Below, piece by piece: positions 8,404 to 15,927 of a DNA stretch of 31,093 bases. The position numbers were made by a program, and so were the translations under genes. The stretch's first letter is position 1. Each line of letters starts with the position of its first letter. The DNA is from Candidatus Treponema excrementipullorum (lineage in GTDB: Bacteria; Spirochaetota; Spirochaetia; Treponematales; Treponemataceae): the NCBI GenBank assembly GCA_018883625.1, contig JAHLFV010000043.1:1-31093 (forward strand). Reading direction: 5' to 3'. A model generated the notes under the pieces. That model saw only the letters and a list, made by a program, of their open reading frames with translations. It ran no database searches and was not told the origin of the DNA.

Positions 8404-8925
8404 ATGAAAAGTATCAAGTTTCAATCTTCAAGTAAAGAAGGTAAAAGGAAAGAACTAGAAGAGTTGTCCCCGGCAGCAAAAAGGGGCATGGAAATGTTCC
8501 GTAAAGGATATAATTGTTGCCAATCCACCTTTGGCGCTTTTTATGAAGATTTGGGACTTGATATGAACACCGCCATGCGTATGGCATCTTCTTTTGGAGG
8601 TGGAATGGGACGTCTCAGAGAAGTATGCGGAACCCTCAGCGGTATTTTTTTAGCCTTAGGTTTGTATTGCGGTTACAGTGAGCCCGAGGCAGATGATGAG
8701 AAGGCTGTACAATACAGTCGTGTTCAAGAATTGGCGGCAGCTTTTAAGGAAACTAACGGATCATTGATTTGCCGCGAATTGTTGGGTTTGTCCACTTTAG
8801 GGGCTGATACTCCTGTGCCTTCTAAACGAACTGAAGAGTATTATACAGTGCGTCCCTGTGAGTTATTTGTAGGCTCGGCTTGTGCTCTTTTGGAAAGATT
8901 TTTAAAGGAAAATTCCATCACATAA
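8404..8925 (+). CDS. C_GCAxxG_C_C family redox/metal protein
   Basis: 173 residues. The Cys signature of the C_GCAxxG_C_C (TIGR01909-type) family is present: YNCCQS near residue 39, SSFGGGMGRLREVCGTLSG near 60-80, ICREL near 119, then RPCELFVGSACALLE near 150-163. The central motif reads CGTLSG rather than GCAxxG. The family is small and poorly characterised, and the spaced cysteines suggest an Fe-S or other redox cofactor. The ATG follows AGGA at 8 nt, and the gene starts 11 nt after the Mrp-type ATPase, which could supply its cluster (inference). Residues 1-30 are a charged extension (KEGKRKELEELS). Confidence 0.85.
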   Translation: MKSIKFQSSSKEGKRKELEELSPAAKRGMEMFRKGYNCCQSTFGAFYEDLGLDMNTAMRMASSFGGGMGRLREVCGTLSGIFLALGLYCGYSEPEADDEKAVQYSRVQELAAAFKETNGSLICRELLGLSTLGADTPVPSKRTEEYYTVRPCELFVGSACALLERFLKENSIT

Positions 8926-8933
8926 CTGTATGA

Positions 8934-8946
8934 GGTTTAGTAAACC
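8934..8946. repeat. 13-bp perfect palindrome between convergent genes
   Basis: GGTTTA-G-TAAACC lies 8 nt after the stop of the C_GCAxxG_C_C gene in the 60-nt gap before the dus stop. No T-run follows it on either strand, so it is not a convincing terminator. Confidence 0.4.
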
Positions 8947-8985
8947 ACCGGAATAAAAAATCTCAAGACACTTCTTAAGTAGACA

Positions 8986-9960
8986 TTATAGGTTTTTGTA
9001 CCGTTCATGAGGACATTGTTCAAAGTATTTCTCCAATTCTTTCTTACAACCCTCCGGTGTGGGGTGATTGAGGAGTTGTGTTCTTAAATATTGGGCGAAT
9101 TGTACATTGTCGCTGTAAAAAGCGAAAAACCTTTGCAGCCGAGTTTTATAAAACTCCGGAGGTTGATAAAGCATTAAATTGTCAATAAAATCAAAGCCAA
9201 GTTGTAATAAATCCACCGACTCAGGATTACTTCCTTGTATTTGAGAGAAAATCCATGGTTTTTGAACGGCAGCTCTTCCTATCATAAGCGTAGATACTCT
9301 GGGCTCTGTTGTTATTATTTTTTGTACTCCGGCACTATCCTGAATTCCGCCGTTAAGTACAAGAGAGACAGGATACTGTTTTTCTTCTACATAATCACAA
9401 AGAAAAGAAAACCATTGATAGCGAGGCGGGTTTCTGTATTTTTCCTTTTCTGTCCTTGGGTGTAGCGTGATTTGCTCCACTCCGTTGTATACCAGCATAT
9501 CCACAAAGTTTTGTAAACTTTTTTCTGTAAAGTCTTCTGCACCTAGCCGCATTTTAACGCTAAATCTCAAATCGGATTTTTTTTTAACGTTTTTTGCCAC
9601 TTCTTTAACCATGGCTTCTGTTTCGGAAATCGGCTTTAACATCCATGCAATGCCGGCACCTGTACGAACAATATCAGGGGCACAACAACCCATGTTTATA
9701 TCTACCCCAACTCCTCCCAAGTCCGATAACAGAGCAGCTGCTTGCCCCATAGATTCTTTTTTGTTACCGGTAATTTGCCACACGATTTTTTGGGGTTCTG
9801 GATCCTGTAACAGATAATATTTTTCAAAAGGACCACCGGTTAAAAGGGTTCCGGCTTGGATCATTTCTGTAAAGTACTCATCACATCCACCAAAAGATTG
9901 GATTAGTAGACGGAGAGCTTGGTGTGTAATGGCTGCCATGGGAGCTAAAACTAATTTCAT
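8986..9960 (-). CDS. tRNA-dihydrouridine synthase
   Basis: An FMN-dependent enzyme that reduces uridines in tRNA to dihydrouridine. The 324-residue protein starts MKLVLAPMAAITH, the usual beta-strand and FMN-binding N-terminus; the frame extends upstream of 9960 but that extension is not family-like. Further motifs are QITGN (62-66), VDINMGCCAPDIV with the expected catalytic cysteine at C92, SVKMRLG, the HPRTE substrate/FMN loop, NGGIQDS and MIGRAAVQKPWIF. The residue after the catalytic Cys is Cys instead of the usual Pro. The start is supported by a promoter whose -10 ends 6 nt upstream, implying a leaderless mRNA. The subtype (DusA, DusB or DusC) cannot be fixed by eye. Confidence 0.93.
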   Translation of the reverse strand: MKLVLAPMAAITHQALRLLIQSFGGCDEYFTEMIQAGTLLTGGPFEKYYLLQDPEPQKIVWQITGNKKESMGQAAALLSDLGGVGVDINMGCCAPDIVRTGAGIAWMLKPISETEAMVKEVAKNVKKKSDLRFSVKMRLGAEDFTEKSLQNFVDMLVYNGVEQITLHPRTEKEKYRNPPRYQWFSFLCDYVEEKQYPVSLVLNGGIQDSAGVQKIITTEPRVSTLMIGRAAVQKPWIFSQIQGSNPESVDLLQLGFDFIDNLMLYQPPEFYKTRLQRFFAFYSDNVQFAQYLRTQLLNHPTPEGCKKELEKYFEQCPHERYKNL

Positions 9961-9966
9961 GGGATG

Positions 9967-9995
9967 AGTATAACAACGAAAGAAATAAAATACAA
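9967..9995 (-). promoter_or_regulatory. Leaderless-type promoter of dus
   Basis: Reading the minus strand: TTGTAT (9995-9990), a 17-nt spacer and TATACT (9972-9967), preceded by TGT as an extended -10. Only 6 nt separate the -10 from the ATG at 9960, and there is no Shine-Dalgarno sequence. Confidence 0.6.
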
Positions 9996-10025
9996 CGAAA
10001 AAATGTGACTTAGCATAAAGTAAGT

Positions 10026-10055
10026 TTGACATAATTGAGTTTTTTGTAGTACAAT
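10026..10055 (+). promoter_or_regulatory. Leaderless-type promoter of the acyltransferase-fold gene
   Basis: Consensus TTGACA (10026-10031), an 18-nt spacer and TACAAT (10050-10055), then 5 nt to the ATG at 10061. No ribosome binding site fits in between. Confidence 0.7.
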
Positions 10056-10060
10056 GAATT

Positions 10061-11011
10061 ATGGTCAGAGATAATGAAGCTTTACAGAGAACAGATAATG
10101 TTGCGCTAAAAGATATGGAAGAAAGTAAACCGAAATATAAGAAGCGATGGGGAGACAGAGTTGACGGACGGTTATTACGATCCTTGGATCCCATTACTCA
10201 GCTGATTCCGTATCTCATGCCCACAAGAAGTGGATCACAGAATTTGTTTAATTTTTCTATACCGACGACAGAATTAGATTCCTATGTTCACAGAATAAGG
10301 GAAGAGAGAAACCTACCCGGATTCGGTATCATGCATGTCCTCATTGCTGCCTATGTCCGGGCTATTTCTCAGAGACCGGGTATCAATCGTTTTGTTTCAG
10401 CCAATCGTCTTTATGCCCGGCATGGTATTGAAGTGATAATGGCAGTTAAGAAAGAGTTAAAACTTGAAGCCCCTGAAACAATGATTAAGTTTTTCTTTAA
10501 TCCCGATGCAACGATTTTTGACGTGTACAATCAAATGACTGATAAAATAACTCAGTTTCAAAATTCACCCTCGGAAGAAGATATCGTTGTAAGTTTGGGT
10601 AGATTGTTTTTAAGAATACCACAGATTTTTTTGACGATGACCTTTGCTTTTGTCCGCTGGTTGGATACCCATGGCTGGTTACCTCGAATTTTGACAAAAG
10701 AAAGTCCTTTTCACGGTTCCGTGCTTTTTACGGCAATCGGTTCTTTGGGAGTCCCGGTAATTTACCATCATTTATATGATTTGGGAAATGTTCCCGTTTT
10801 TGTGGCTTTTTCTACAAATCGCCGGGAGCGTAAGTTGCTTTCTGACAATGTTATCGGACAAACTAGATATCTCGATTGTAATTTTACATTGGATGACCGA
10901 ATTTGTGATGGATTTTACTATGCTTCAGCTTTGAGAGAAATAAAAAAGCATTTAAAGAATCCTCATTTGCTGGAAGTTCCTCCTCAGGAAATCGTGGAAG
11001 ATATTTACTAA
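10061..11011 (+). CDS. Acyltransferase-fold protein (2-oxoacid dehydrogenase E2 / CAT-like), active site altered
   Basis: 316 residues with no lipoyl or E1/E3-binding domain, so this is a free-standing catalytic-type domain rather than a true E2. The region LFNFSIPTTELDSYVHRIREE and a later IGSLGVPVIYHH...PVFVAF match the chloramphenicol-acetyltransferase-like fold. The family active site, normally DHRxxDG, reads D278-D279-R280-I-C-D283-G284: the general-base His is replaced by Asp. It may use another residue, bind without catalysis, or have a different reaction. A hydroxyacid dehydrogenase follows 22 nt downstream in the same unit. The promoter at 10026-10055 supports the ATG at 10061. Substrate unknown. 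Confidence 0.75.
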   Translation: MVRDNEALQRTDNVALKDMEESKPKYKKRWGDRVDGRLLRSLDPITQLIPYLMPTRSGSQNLFNFSIPTTELDSYVHRIREERNLPGFGIMHVLIAAYVRAISQRPGINRFVSANRLYARHGIEVIMAVKKELKLEAPETMIKFFFNPDATIFDVYNQMTDKITQFQNSPSEEDIVVSLGRLFLRIPQIFLTMTFAFVRWLDTHGWLPRILTKESPFHGSVLFTAIGSLGVPVIYHHLYDLGNVPVFVAFSTNRRERKLLSDNVIGQTRYLDCNFTLDDRICDGFYYASALREIKKHLKNPHLLEVPPQEIVEDIY

Positions 11012-11033
11012 AGTTTTTTGTTTGGGGAAGATT

Positions 11034-11990
11034 ATGAAAATAGTAGTTTTGGATGGAAATTGTGTCAATCCTGGTGATATTACTTGGGAACCTGTCGAAA
11101 AACTGGGAGACATAAAGGTGTATCCAAGAACAGCACCGGATAAAGTTGTAGAACGTATCGGTGATGCGGATATTATTTTAACAAATAAAGTGCTCATAAC
11201 TGAAGAAATCCTTGTTGCCTGTCCCCATTTAAAATACATCGGTGTACTGGCTACAGGATACAATATTATAGACTTAGACGCTGCAAAAAACAGAAACATA
11301 CCTGTTACCAATATTCCCGGCTACAGTAGTCAGGCTGTCAGTCAATTTGTGTTTGCTCTGTTGATGGAAGCTTGTTGTCATGTATACGAACATAGTCAAT
11401 CTGTTCATAATGGAGATTGGATTCGTTCTGAAGATTTTTGTTATTGGAAATTTCCCCAAATTGAATTGTGGAACAAAACGTTAGGAATATTCGGTTATGG
11501 TAGTATCGGGGCTTCCGTAGCCACTGTTGCCAAAGTTTTGGGGATGAAAGTTATCTGTTTCACCCGAACTCCTGCAAAAATACCTGCAAACAGCGGTATA
11601 CAAGCTGTTTCTTTGGAAGAATTGTGGAAAGAGTCTGATGTTATCAGTCTTCATGCTCCTTTAACACGTGAAACGGAAAATCTGATCAACAAAGACAGCA
11701 TTGCAAAGATGAAAGAAGGGGTGATTATCATTAATACTGCTCGGGGGCCCTTGGTTAATGAAATAGACATGGCGGAAGCTCTTAAAGATGGAAAGGTTGG
11801 GTGTTTTTGTGCCGACGTAATCAGCAAAGAACCTATGGCTCAGGATAATCCTTTGCTTCATGCTCCAAACTGCATTTTGACGCCTCACATTGCTTGGGCT
11901 ACAAGAGAAGCCCGCATGCGATTAATGAGTATTGCAGCAGATAATATCCGAGCATTTTTGAATGGAAAACCTTTGAATGTGGTGAATTGA
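11034..11990 (+). CDS. D-2-hydroxyacid dehydrogenase (glycerate dehydrogenase/hydroxypyruvate reductase type)
   Basis: NAD(P)-dependent oxidoreductase interconverting 2-oxoacids and D-2-hydroxyacids. 318 residues from the ATG at 11034, which is preceded by GGGGA; an in-frame TTG at 11022 overlaps that site. The Rossmann fingerprint FGYGSIG is at 153-159, and the catalytic triad is visible as R237 (NTARGPLV), E266 (ISKEP) and H285 (TPHIAW). ATGYNIIDLDAA near 73-84 is typical of the hydroxypyruvate reductase branch, but substrate preference cannot be settled from motifs. It is co-transcribed behind the acyltransferase-fold gene and followed by a strong intrinsic terminator at 12020-12052. Confidence 0.92.
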   Translation: MKIVVLDGNCVNPGDITWEPVEKLGDIKVYPRTAPDKVVERIGDADIILTNKVLITEEILVACPHLKYIGVLATGYNIIDLDAAKNRNIPVTNIPGYSSQAVSQFVFALLMEACCHVYEHSQSVHNGDWIRSEDFCYWKFPQIELWNKTLGIFGYGSIGASVATVAKVLGMKVICFTRTPAKIPANSGIQAVSLEELWKESDVISLHAPLTRETENLINKDSIAKMKEGVIIINTARGPLVNEIDMAEALKDGKVGCFCADVISKEPMAQDNPLLHAPNCILTPHIAWATREARMRLMSIAADNIRAFLNGKPLNVVN

Positions 11991-12019
11991 TGTAGAGAAG
12001 TCTATAGTGGTGGATATGG

Positions 12020-12052
12020 CAGATGGGATGTATGGGACTCATCTGTTTTTTT
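12020..12052 (+). terminator. Rho-independent terminator after the hydroxyacid dehydrogenase gene
   Basis: CAGATGGG (12020-12027) pairs with CTCATCTG (12038-12045) with one G-T wobble, 10-nt loop, followed by seven T. It ends only 5 nt before the -35 of the EF-G promoter. Confidence 0.85.
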
Positions 12053-12057
12053 ACCTC

Positions 12058-12086
12058 TTGTGAAAACTTTGTATTTTCTCTATTAT
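12058..12086 (+). promoter_or_regulatory. Promoter of the EF-G gene
   Basis: TTGTGA (12058-12063), a 17-nt spacer and TATTAT (12081-12086), 9 nt before the ATG at 12096; an overlapping TATAAA (12084-12089) would be 6 nt before it. The in-frame GTG at 12060 falls inside the -35 box, which argues against it as the start. Confidence 0.65.
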
Positions 12087-12095
12087 AAAAGCATT

Positions 12096-14141
12096 ATGTT
12101 GGAAAAAATGCGAAATATCGGAATTATGGCTCATATTGATGCAGGTAAAACTACAACAACAGAGCGCATATTATACTATACGGGAAAAATTCATAGGATC
12201 GGGGAAATAGACGACGGTGCCGCTACCATGGACTGGATGAGTCAGGAGCAGGAGCGGGGAATCACTATTCAATCTGCAGCTACCACAACTTATTGGAGAG
12301 ATCACCAGATCAATATCATCGATACCCCCGGTCACGTGGATTTTACTGCAGAGGTAGAGCGGTCATTGCGAGTTCTGGACGGAGCTGTGGCAGTTATATG
12401 TGCCGTTGGAGGTGTACAACCTCAAACTGAAACTGTTTGGAAACAAGCTGACGAATATAATGTTCCCCGTATCTGCTTTATAAACAAAATGGACAGAATC
12501 GGAGCGGATTTTTTTGCCGCCATGAAAGATGTTCATGATAAGTTCGGGGCTACAACTTTGGCTCTTCAAATTCCCATTGGAGCCGGCGGTGATTTTGAAG
12601 GTGTCATCGATTTATTGAATATGAAAGAGATTCGCTGGGATGCAGAGTCAGAGGGCGAAAAGATGATAATCAGCGATATTGACGAAAGCCGTCTTGCTGA
12701 AGCTCAATCTTGGCGGGAAAAACTGGTGGATGAAATTGCTTCTCACAACGATGAAATTGCAGAGCAGTTTTTGATGGGAGAGGAAATTCCCTTGGAAACG
12801 TTGCTGAAAGAAATCAGGGTAGGGACAATTAACCGCAGTTTTATTCCTTTTTTGTGCGGGGCTTCCCGTCGTAACATGGGGGTACAGCCCCTTATTGACG
12901 CTATTGTAGATTTTCTTCCCGCTCCTGACGAAATTCCTGCTGCCAAAGGATTTCATACAAAGAAAGAGGAAGAAGTCTCTATTCCCTGTAAAGAAGACGG
13001 AACTCCGTTGGGCCTTGTTTTTAAAATTCAATATGACAGAGAAGCCGGCAGTTTGTGTTACGTAAGAATGTATTCCGGTAAAATAAAGACGGGAGAGCAG
13101 GTTTACAATATAGGTAAGAAAAAGCGGGAACGGGTGAATCGTATCCTCCGGATGCACTCAAATAAAAGTGAACCCATGGACAGTGTTTCTGCCGGTGACA
13201 TAGCAGTTATTATCGGTTTAAAACTGGCTCAAACAGGAGATACTATTGGCAGTGAAGGGATGCCTGTACTCTTGGAGAAAATGAATTTTCCCGAGCCAGT
13301 TATTTCTGTTGCCGTTGAGCCGGCTACCTTATCCGATCGGGATAAGTTAAAGGAAACGTTGGAAATTTTGTCTAAAGAAGATCCCACGTTTACTTCTCGG
13401 GAAGATGCAGAAACAGGACAGTTGATTATTTCCGGTATGGGTGAATTGCATTTAGACGTTTTGGTTACCCGAATGTTGGAAGATTTTAAGGTTGAAGCTC
13501 GTGTAGGTTCTCCTCAGGTTACTTACCGAGAATCTGTAACGGGGTCTGCTGACCATACTGAAACTTATTCTCGGGTCCTAGGTGGCAAAGAAAATACGGC
13601 AGAAGTGACCTTGCATGTGGAGCAGTTACCTACCGGCACGGGAAATACCTATGCCTGTACCGTTAAAAAGGGGACTGTTCCTCAGGAAATCCTCGACGCT
13701 GTGGAGCGGGGAATTACCAATTCTTTCGGTGCCGGTATAAAATACGGATATCCTTGTACAGATATCGGTGTTACAGTGACAGCTTTGGGGTATGACGAAT
13801 TGACTTCTACGGCTTTTGCTTTTGAGGCCTGTGCTGTTGCCGCCTTTGATGCTGCCTGTAACAAGGCAAATCCGGAATTACTGGAACCGGTAATGAACGT
13901 AGATATAATCTGTCCGAAAGAATTTGTGGGAGATGCCATGAGTCAAATGACTCAGCGTGGCGGTATTATTTGCAGTTTGGAATCAAAAGCCGGTGGCGAT
14001 ATTGTGCATGCCCAGGCTCCTATGGCAAAAATGTTCGGTTTTTCTACAAATTTGCGTTCAGCAACTCAGGGAAGGGCTTCTTTCGGTATGGAATTCAGTC
14101 ATTTTCAAGTTAAACCCGGCGGATTAGGTTCCGCTTACTAA
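12096..14141 (+). CDS. fusA: Translation elongation factor G
   Basis: A GTPase that drives ribosomal translocation and/or recycling. 681 residues from ATG 12096; an in-frame GTG at 12060 is rejected because it lies in the promoter. GTPase motifs: AHIDAGKT (12-19), RGITI switch I (54-58), DTPGH (76-80) and NKMD (130-133). Domain IV and V segments are recognisable up to GFSTNLRSATQGRASF near the end. Spirochaetes often carry two divergent EF-G paralogues (spdEFG1 for translocation and spdEFG2 for recycling). This copy stands alone, away from rpsL/rpsG/tuf, so it may be the second paralogue; the sequence by itself does not let me decide. It has its own promoter and terminator, with no Shine-Dalgarno sequence. 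Confidence 0.93.
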   Translation: MLEKMRNIGIMAHIDAGKTTTTERILYYTGKIHRIGEIDDGAATMDWMSQEQERGITIQSAATTTYWRDHQINIIDTPGHVDFTAEVERSLRVLDGAVAVICAVGGVQPQTETVWKQADEYNVPRICFINKMDRIGADFFAAMKDVHDKFGATTLALQIPIGAGGDFEGVIDLLNMKEIRWDAESEGEKMIISDIDESRLAEAQSWREKLVDEIASHNDEIAEQFLMGEEIPLETLLKEIRVGTINRSFIPFLCGASRRNMGVQPLIDAIVDFLPAPDEIPAAKGFHTKKEEEVSIPCKEDGTPLGLVFKIQYDREAGSLCYVRMYSGKIKTGEQVYNIGKKKRERVNRILRMHSNKSEPMDSVSAGDIAVIIGLKLAQTGDTIGSEGMPVLLEKMNFPEPVISVAVEPATLSDRDKLKETLEILSKEDPTFTSREDAETGQLIISGMGELHLDVLVTRMLEDFKVEARVGSPQVTYRESVTGSADHTETYSRVLGGKENTAEVTLHVEQLPTGTGNTYACTVKKGTVPQEILDAVERGITNSFGAGIKYGYPCTDIGVTVTALGYDELTSTAFAFEACAVAAFDAACNKANPELLEPVMNVDIICPKEFVGDAMSQMTQRGGIICSLESKAGGDIVHAQAPMAKMFGFSTNLRSATQGRASFGMEFSHFQVKPGGLGSAY

Positions 14142-14164
14142 ACGCAGTAAGGAAAATCGGAAAG

Positions 14165-14200
14165 CCACCGGGCTGGGAAACAGCAGACGGTGGTTTTTTT
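14165..14200 (+). terminator. Rho-independent terminator after EF-G
   Basis: CCACCG (14165-14170) pairs with CGGTGG (14188-14193) around a 17-nt loop, followed by seven T. It starts 23 nt after the EF-G stop. Confidence 0.75.
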
Positions 14201-14285
14201 GTTTTAAACGGGTTTGTGCTTGTTTTGTCTTGGGGATTCGCCGGTTGCCGAAGGACGCACATTCACATAAAAGCCAAAAGAACAT

Positions 14286-14319
14286 AAAAAAAGTCCGTCG
14301 GGACTAATCCAACGGACTT
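14286..14319 (-). terminator. Terminator after tRNA-Leu, probably bidirectional
   Basis: The inverted repeat AAGTCCGT (14291-14298) / ACGGACTT (14312-14319) begins 1 nt after the tRNA 3' end. On the minus strand it is followed by a T-run (14290-14286). The plus strand has four T after the stem, so it may also stop transcripts escaping EF-G. Confidence 0.85.
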
Positions 14320-14320
14320 T

Positions 14321-14402
14321 TGCGGCGAACCTGACTTGAACAGGCACAGCTCGCGCCACCAGCACCTCAAGCTGGCGTGTCTACCAATTCCACCATCGCC
14401 GC
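14321..14402 (-). tRNA. tRNA-Leu (anticodon GAG)
   Basis: 82 nt. The acceptor halves GCGGCGA and TCGCCGC pair perfectly with discriminator A. The anticodon stem is CCAGC/GCTGG with loop TTGAGGT, giving anticodon GAG (reads CUC and CUU). A long variable arm with a GGCGCGAGCTGT-type helix and a TTCAAGT T-loop are typical of a class II leucine tRNA. The 3' CCA is not encoded, so it must be added by a nucleotidyltransferase. A strong promoter lies 15 nt upstream and a terminator 1 nt downstream, so it is a monocistronic unit between two protein genes. Confidence 0.96.
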
Positions 14403-14416
14403 AATTGACGGTGTGT

Positions 14417-14445
14417 ATTCTATCAAAAATAGCATACAATGTCAA
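14417..14445 (-). promoter_or_regulatory. Strong promoter of tRNA-Leu
   Basis: Minus strand: TTGACA (14445-14440), a 17-nt spacer and TAGAAT (14422-14417) preceded by TGA (extended -10). The -35 lies within the terminator hairpin of the upstream ATP-grasp gene. Confidence 0.85.
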
Positions 14446-14455
14446 GTATTGTATG
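14425..14455 (-). terminator. Terminator of the ATP-grasp gene, overlapping the tRNA promoter
   Basis: Perfect 8-bp stem: CATACAAT (minus strand 14455-14448) pairs with ATTGTATG (14440-14433), loop of 7 nt, followed on the minus strand by CTATTTTT. It begins 16 nt after the ATP-grasp stop. Confidence 0.7.
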
Positions 14456-14471
14456 TAATATAGCTATACAG

Positions 14472-15848
14472 TTATATTGTTAGAAAAGATGACATTTCGG
14501 AAATAGTATTTTCCAGCTGTATAAAATCTTCAGCGGACATATATGGTTGCAAAACAGACAGTTTTTCTTGTAAAAGAATCAGTTTTTCTTTTGAAGTTGT
14601 GTTGCTTGAGTTTTCTTTTTCTAGACAAAAAATTACCTGGCAGTAACCACGTTCTCGCTGTTGCTTTGCTTTTTTGTTTTCAACTTGTTCTATGGCGTAA
14701 ATTTCCGGCAGTTTCCGCAATTTTTCCAAGTTTTTTTCTTCTTGAAGAGGAATTTTTATATTCAAAACACTTTGGTAGTCTACAATGTGCTTTGCCTTTA
14801 TGTTGGTAATTTGATCAAAAATATATTCAGCCACAGAAAGAGACAGGGCAGCCGCACAAGTACTGGTCATGCCGGACAGTCTGGGATTTATTTCAAGGAT
14901 GTACCACTGACCTTGGGAATAAATCAAGTCGATTTGGGCACTTCCTTTGAATTGTAAGGTTTTGGATACCTTTATTATCAGTTCGTATAAATCGGTCAGA
15001 TTTACGTCTTTTTCCGTTAAAGGGCCGAATTTACACCCCAGTTTGGGGCTGGTAATTCCATATTTGTTCACTGAAAAAAGAAAAGGTGGAAAAACAACGT
15101 AATTTCCCGGTTCTCCGTGAATTTCTACACCTATTTGTATTCCGGGAATATATTCCTCCACAACTCTGTCAAAATTATTGCGTTTTGAGTCTAAATAAGT
15201 TTTGACTTGGTGGGCATTTTGTAAAACTTCCGTACCGTAGGAACTGAAACCTACTGTGTCTTTTACAACCACAGGATATTGTAATGTTTCTAATTGCGAA
15301 AAAATAAATTCTCTGTATGGATTGTGAAGTATTTCCCGTCTGTTTTTATGAGAAACATACAATTCATGGTGGATGTAAACTTGTTTGGGGGCGGGAAGTC
15401 CTTGGGATATCAAAAAATTGTGGGTTTTGCTTTTGTTAAAACAGGTCAGAACGGTTTTGCTGTCATGACACAGGGTTTGTATGCCCTTTTTTTTTAATAA
15501 TTCTGCCACCAATGCATCTTGCAAAGGAAGCCAGTCAAAGGGGTGAATCCAATAACTTGCAGATAGCACTAAGTCCGGCTGATAAGAAAGAATTATTTGT
15601 GTTATTTCTTGGAAATTTTCCCGGGAATGCAGTATGTAATAGGTAATATTTTCAGCCTGTTCCTTCAGTTGATTGTGACTATAGTCTAGGAGAAACATGC
15701 CCGGAAGTGCTGACACAAAAATAAATCTGTGCTGGGGATGTTGTGATGCAATCTTTTCCCACTGACTTGTCAAAGATGGATAAGAAGAAATACAAAAAAA
15801 TTCGCTGTCAAAGGAAGTGGTGTTGGTATTGTATATTACAATGTTCAT
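14472..15848 (-). CDS. ATP-grasp superfamily carboxylate-amine ligase, substrate unknown
   Basis: 458 residues from ATG 15848 (MNIVIYNT); a GTG 18 nt further up overlaps the -10 box and is rejected. Residues 1-125 form a Rossmann-like pre-ATP-grasp domain. The ATP-grasp part shows YPVVVKD (191-197, ATP-binding K196), a glycine/serine loop GFSSYG (200-205), an adenine-contact pair EEY near 231-233, QIDLIY (D307) and the Mg-binding LEINPRLSG (E319, N321, R323). This resembles D-Ala-D-Ala ligase and L-amino-acid ligases, which join a carboxylate to an amine through an acyl-phosphate. The C-terminal 100 residues are family-specific and Lys/Glu/Gln-rich. No biosynthetic partner is adjacent. A 23-bp repeat array lies in its upstream region. 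Function not assigned. Confidence 0.8.
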   Translation of the reverse strand: MNIVIYNTNTTSFDSEFFCISSYPSLTSQWEKIASQHPQHRFIFVSALPGMFLLDYSHNQLKEQAENITYYILHSRENFQEITQIILSYQPDLVLSASYWIHPFDWLPLQDALVAELLKKKGIQTLCHDSKTVLTCFNKSKTHNFLISQGLPAPKQVYIHHELYVSHKNRREILHNPYREFIFSQLETLQYPVVVKDTVGFSSYGTEVLQNAHQVKTYLDSKRNNFDRVVEEYIPGIQIGVEIHGEPGNYVVFPPFLFSVNKYGITSPKLGCKFGPLTEKDVNLTDLYELIIKVSKTLQFKGSAQIDLIYSQGQWYILEINPRLSGMTSTCAAALSLSVAEYIFDQITNIKAKHIVDYQSVLNIKIPLQEEKNLEKLRKLPEIYAIEQVENKKAKQQRERGYCQVIFCLEKENSSNTTSKEKLILLQEKLSVLQPYMSAEDFIQLENTISEMSSFLTI

Positions 15849-15856
15849 TTTGAATA

Positions 15857-15865
15857 AATCTATCA
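15857..15865 (-). promoter_or_regulatory. Extended -10 of the ATP-grasp gene
   Basis: Minus strand TGA then TAGATT (15862-15857), 8 nt before the ATG at 15848. The -35 region is a poor match (TTTAAA at 17 nt). No Shine-Dalgarno sequence. Confidence 0.45.
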
Positions 15866-15890
15866 CAAAAAAGCTTTTTTTTAAACCAGA

Positions 15891-15927
15891 TACAAAAACC
15901 CTTGACGGAAAACACCTTTATCGCTAG
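15891..15927 (+). repeat. 37-bp direct repeat, upstream copy (contains promoter-like boxes)
   Basis: Identical over 37 bp to 16144-16180. It contains TTGACG (15902-15907) and, 17 nt on, TAGCGT (15925-15930), a weaker -10 than in the downstream copy. The copies are offset by 253 bp, exactly 11 units of the 23-bp repeat between them. Confidence 0.95.

Noticed and set aside
9961..10194. Upstream extension of dus to 10194
   Set aside because: The extension runs over both divergent promoters and into the opposite gene, and is unlike the family; the MKLVLAPM start matches Dus proteins.
12060..12095. GTG start at 12060 extending EF-G by 12 residues
   Set aside because: The GTG lies in a TTGTGA -35 box, the extension has no family similarity, and the -10 follows at 12081-12086; ATG 12096 fits better.
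12648..13157. 169-codon minus-strand ORF inside EF-G
   Set aside because: It is antisense to a highly conserved coding sequence, with no start signal.
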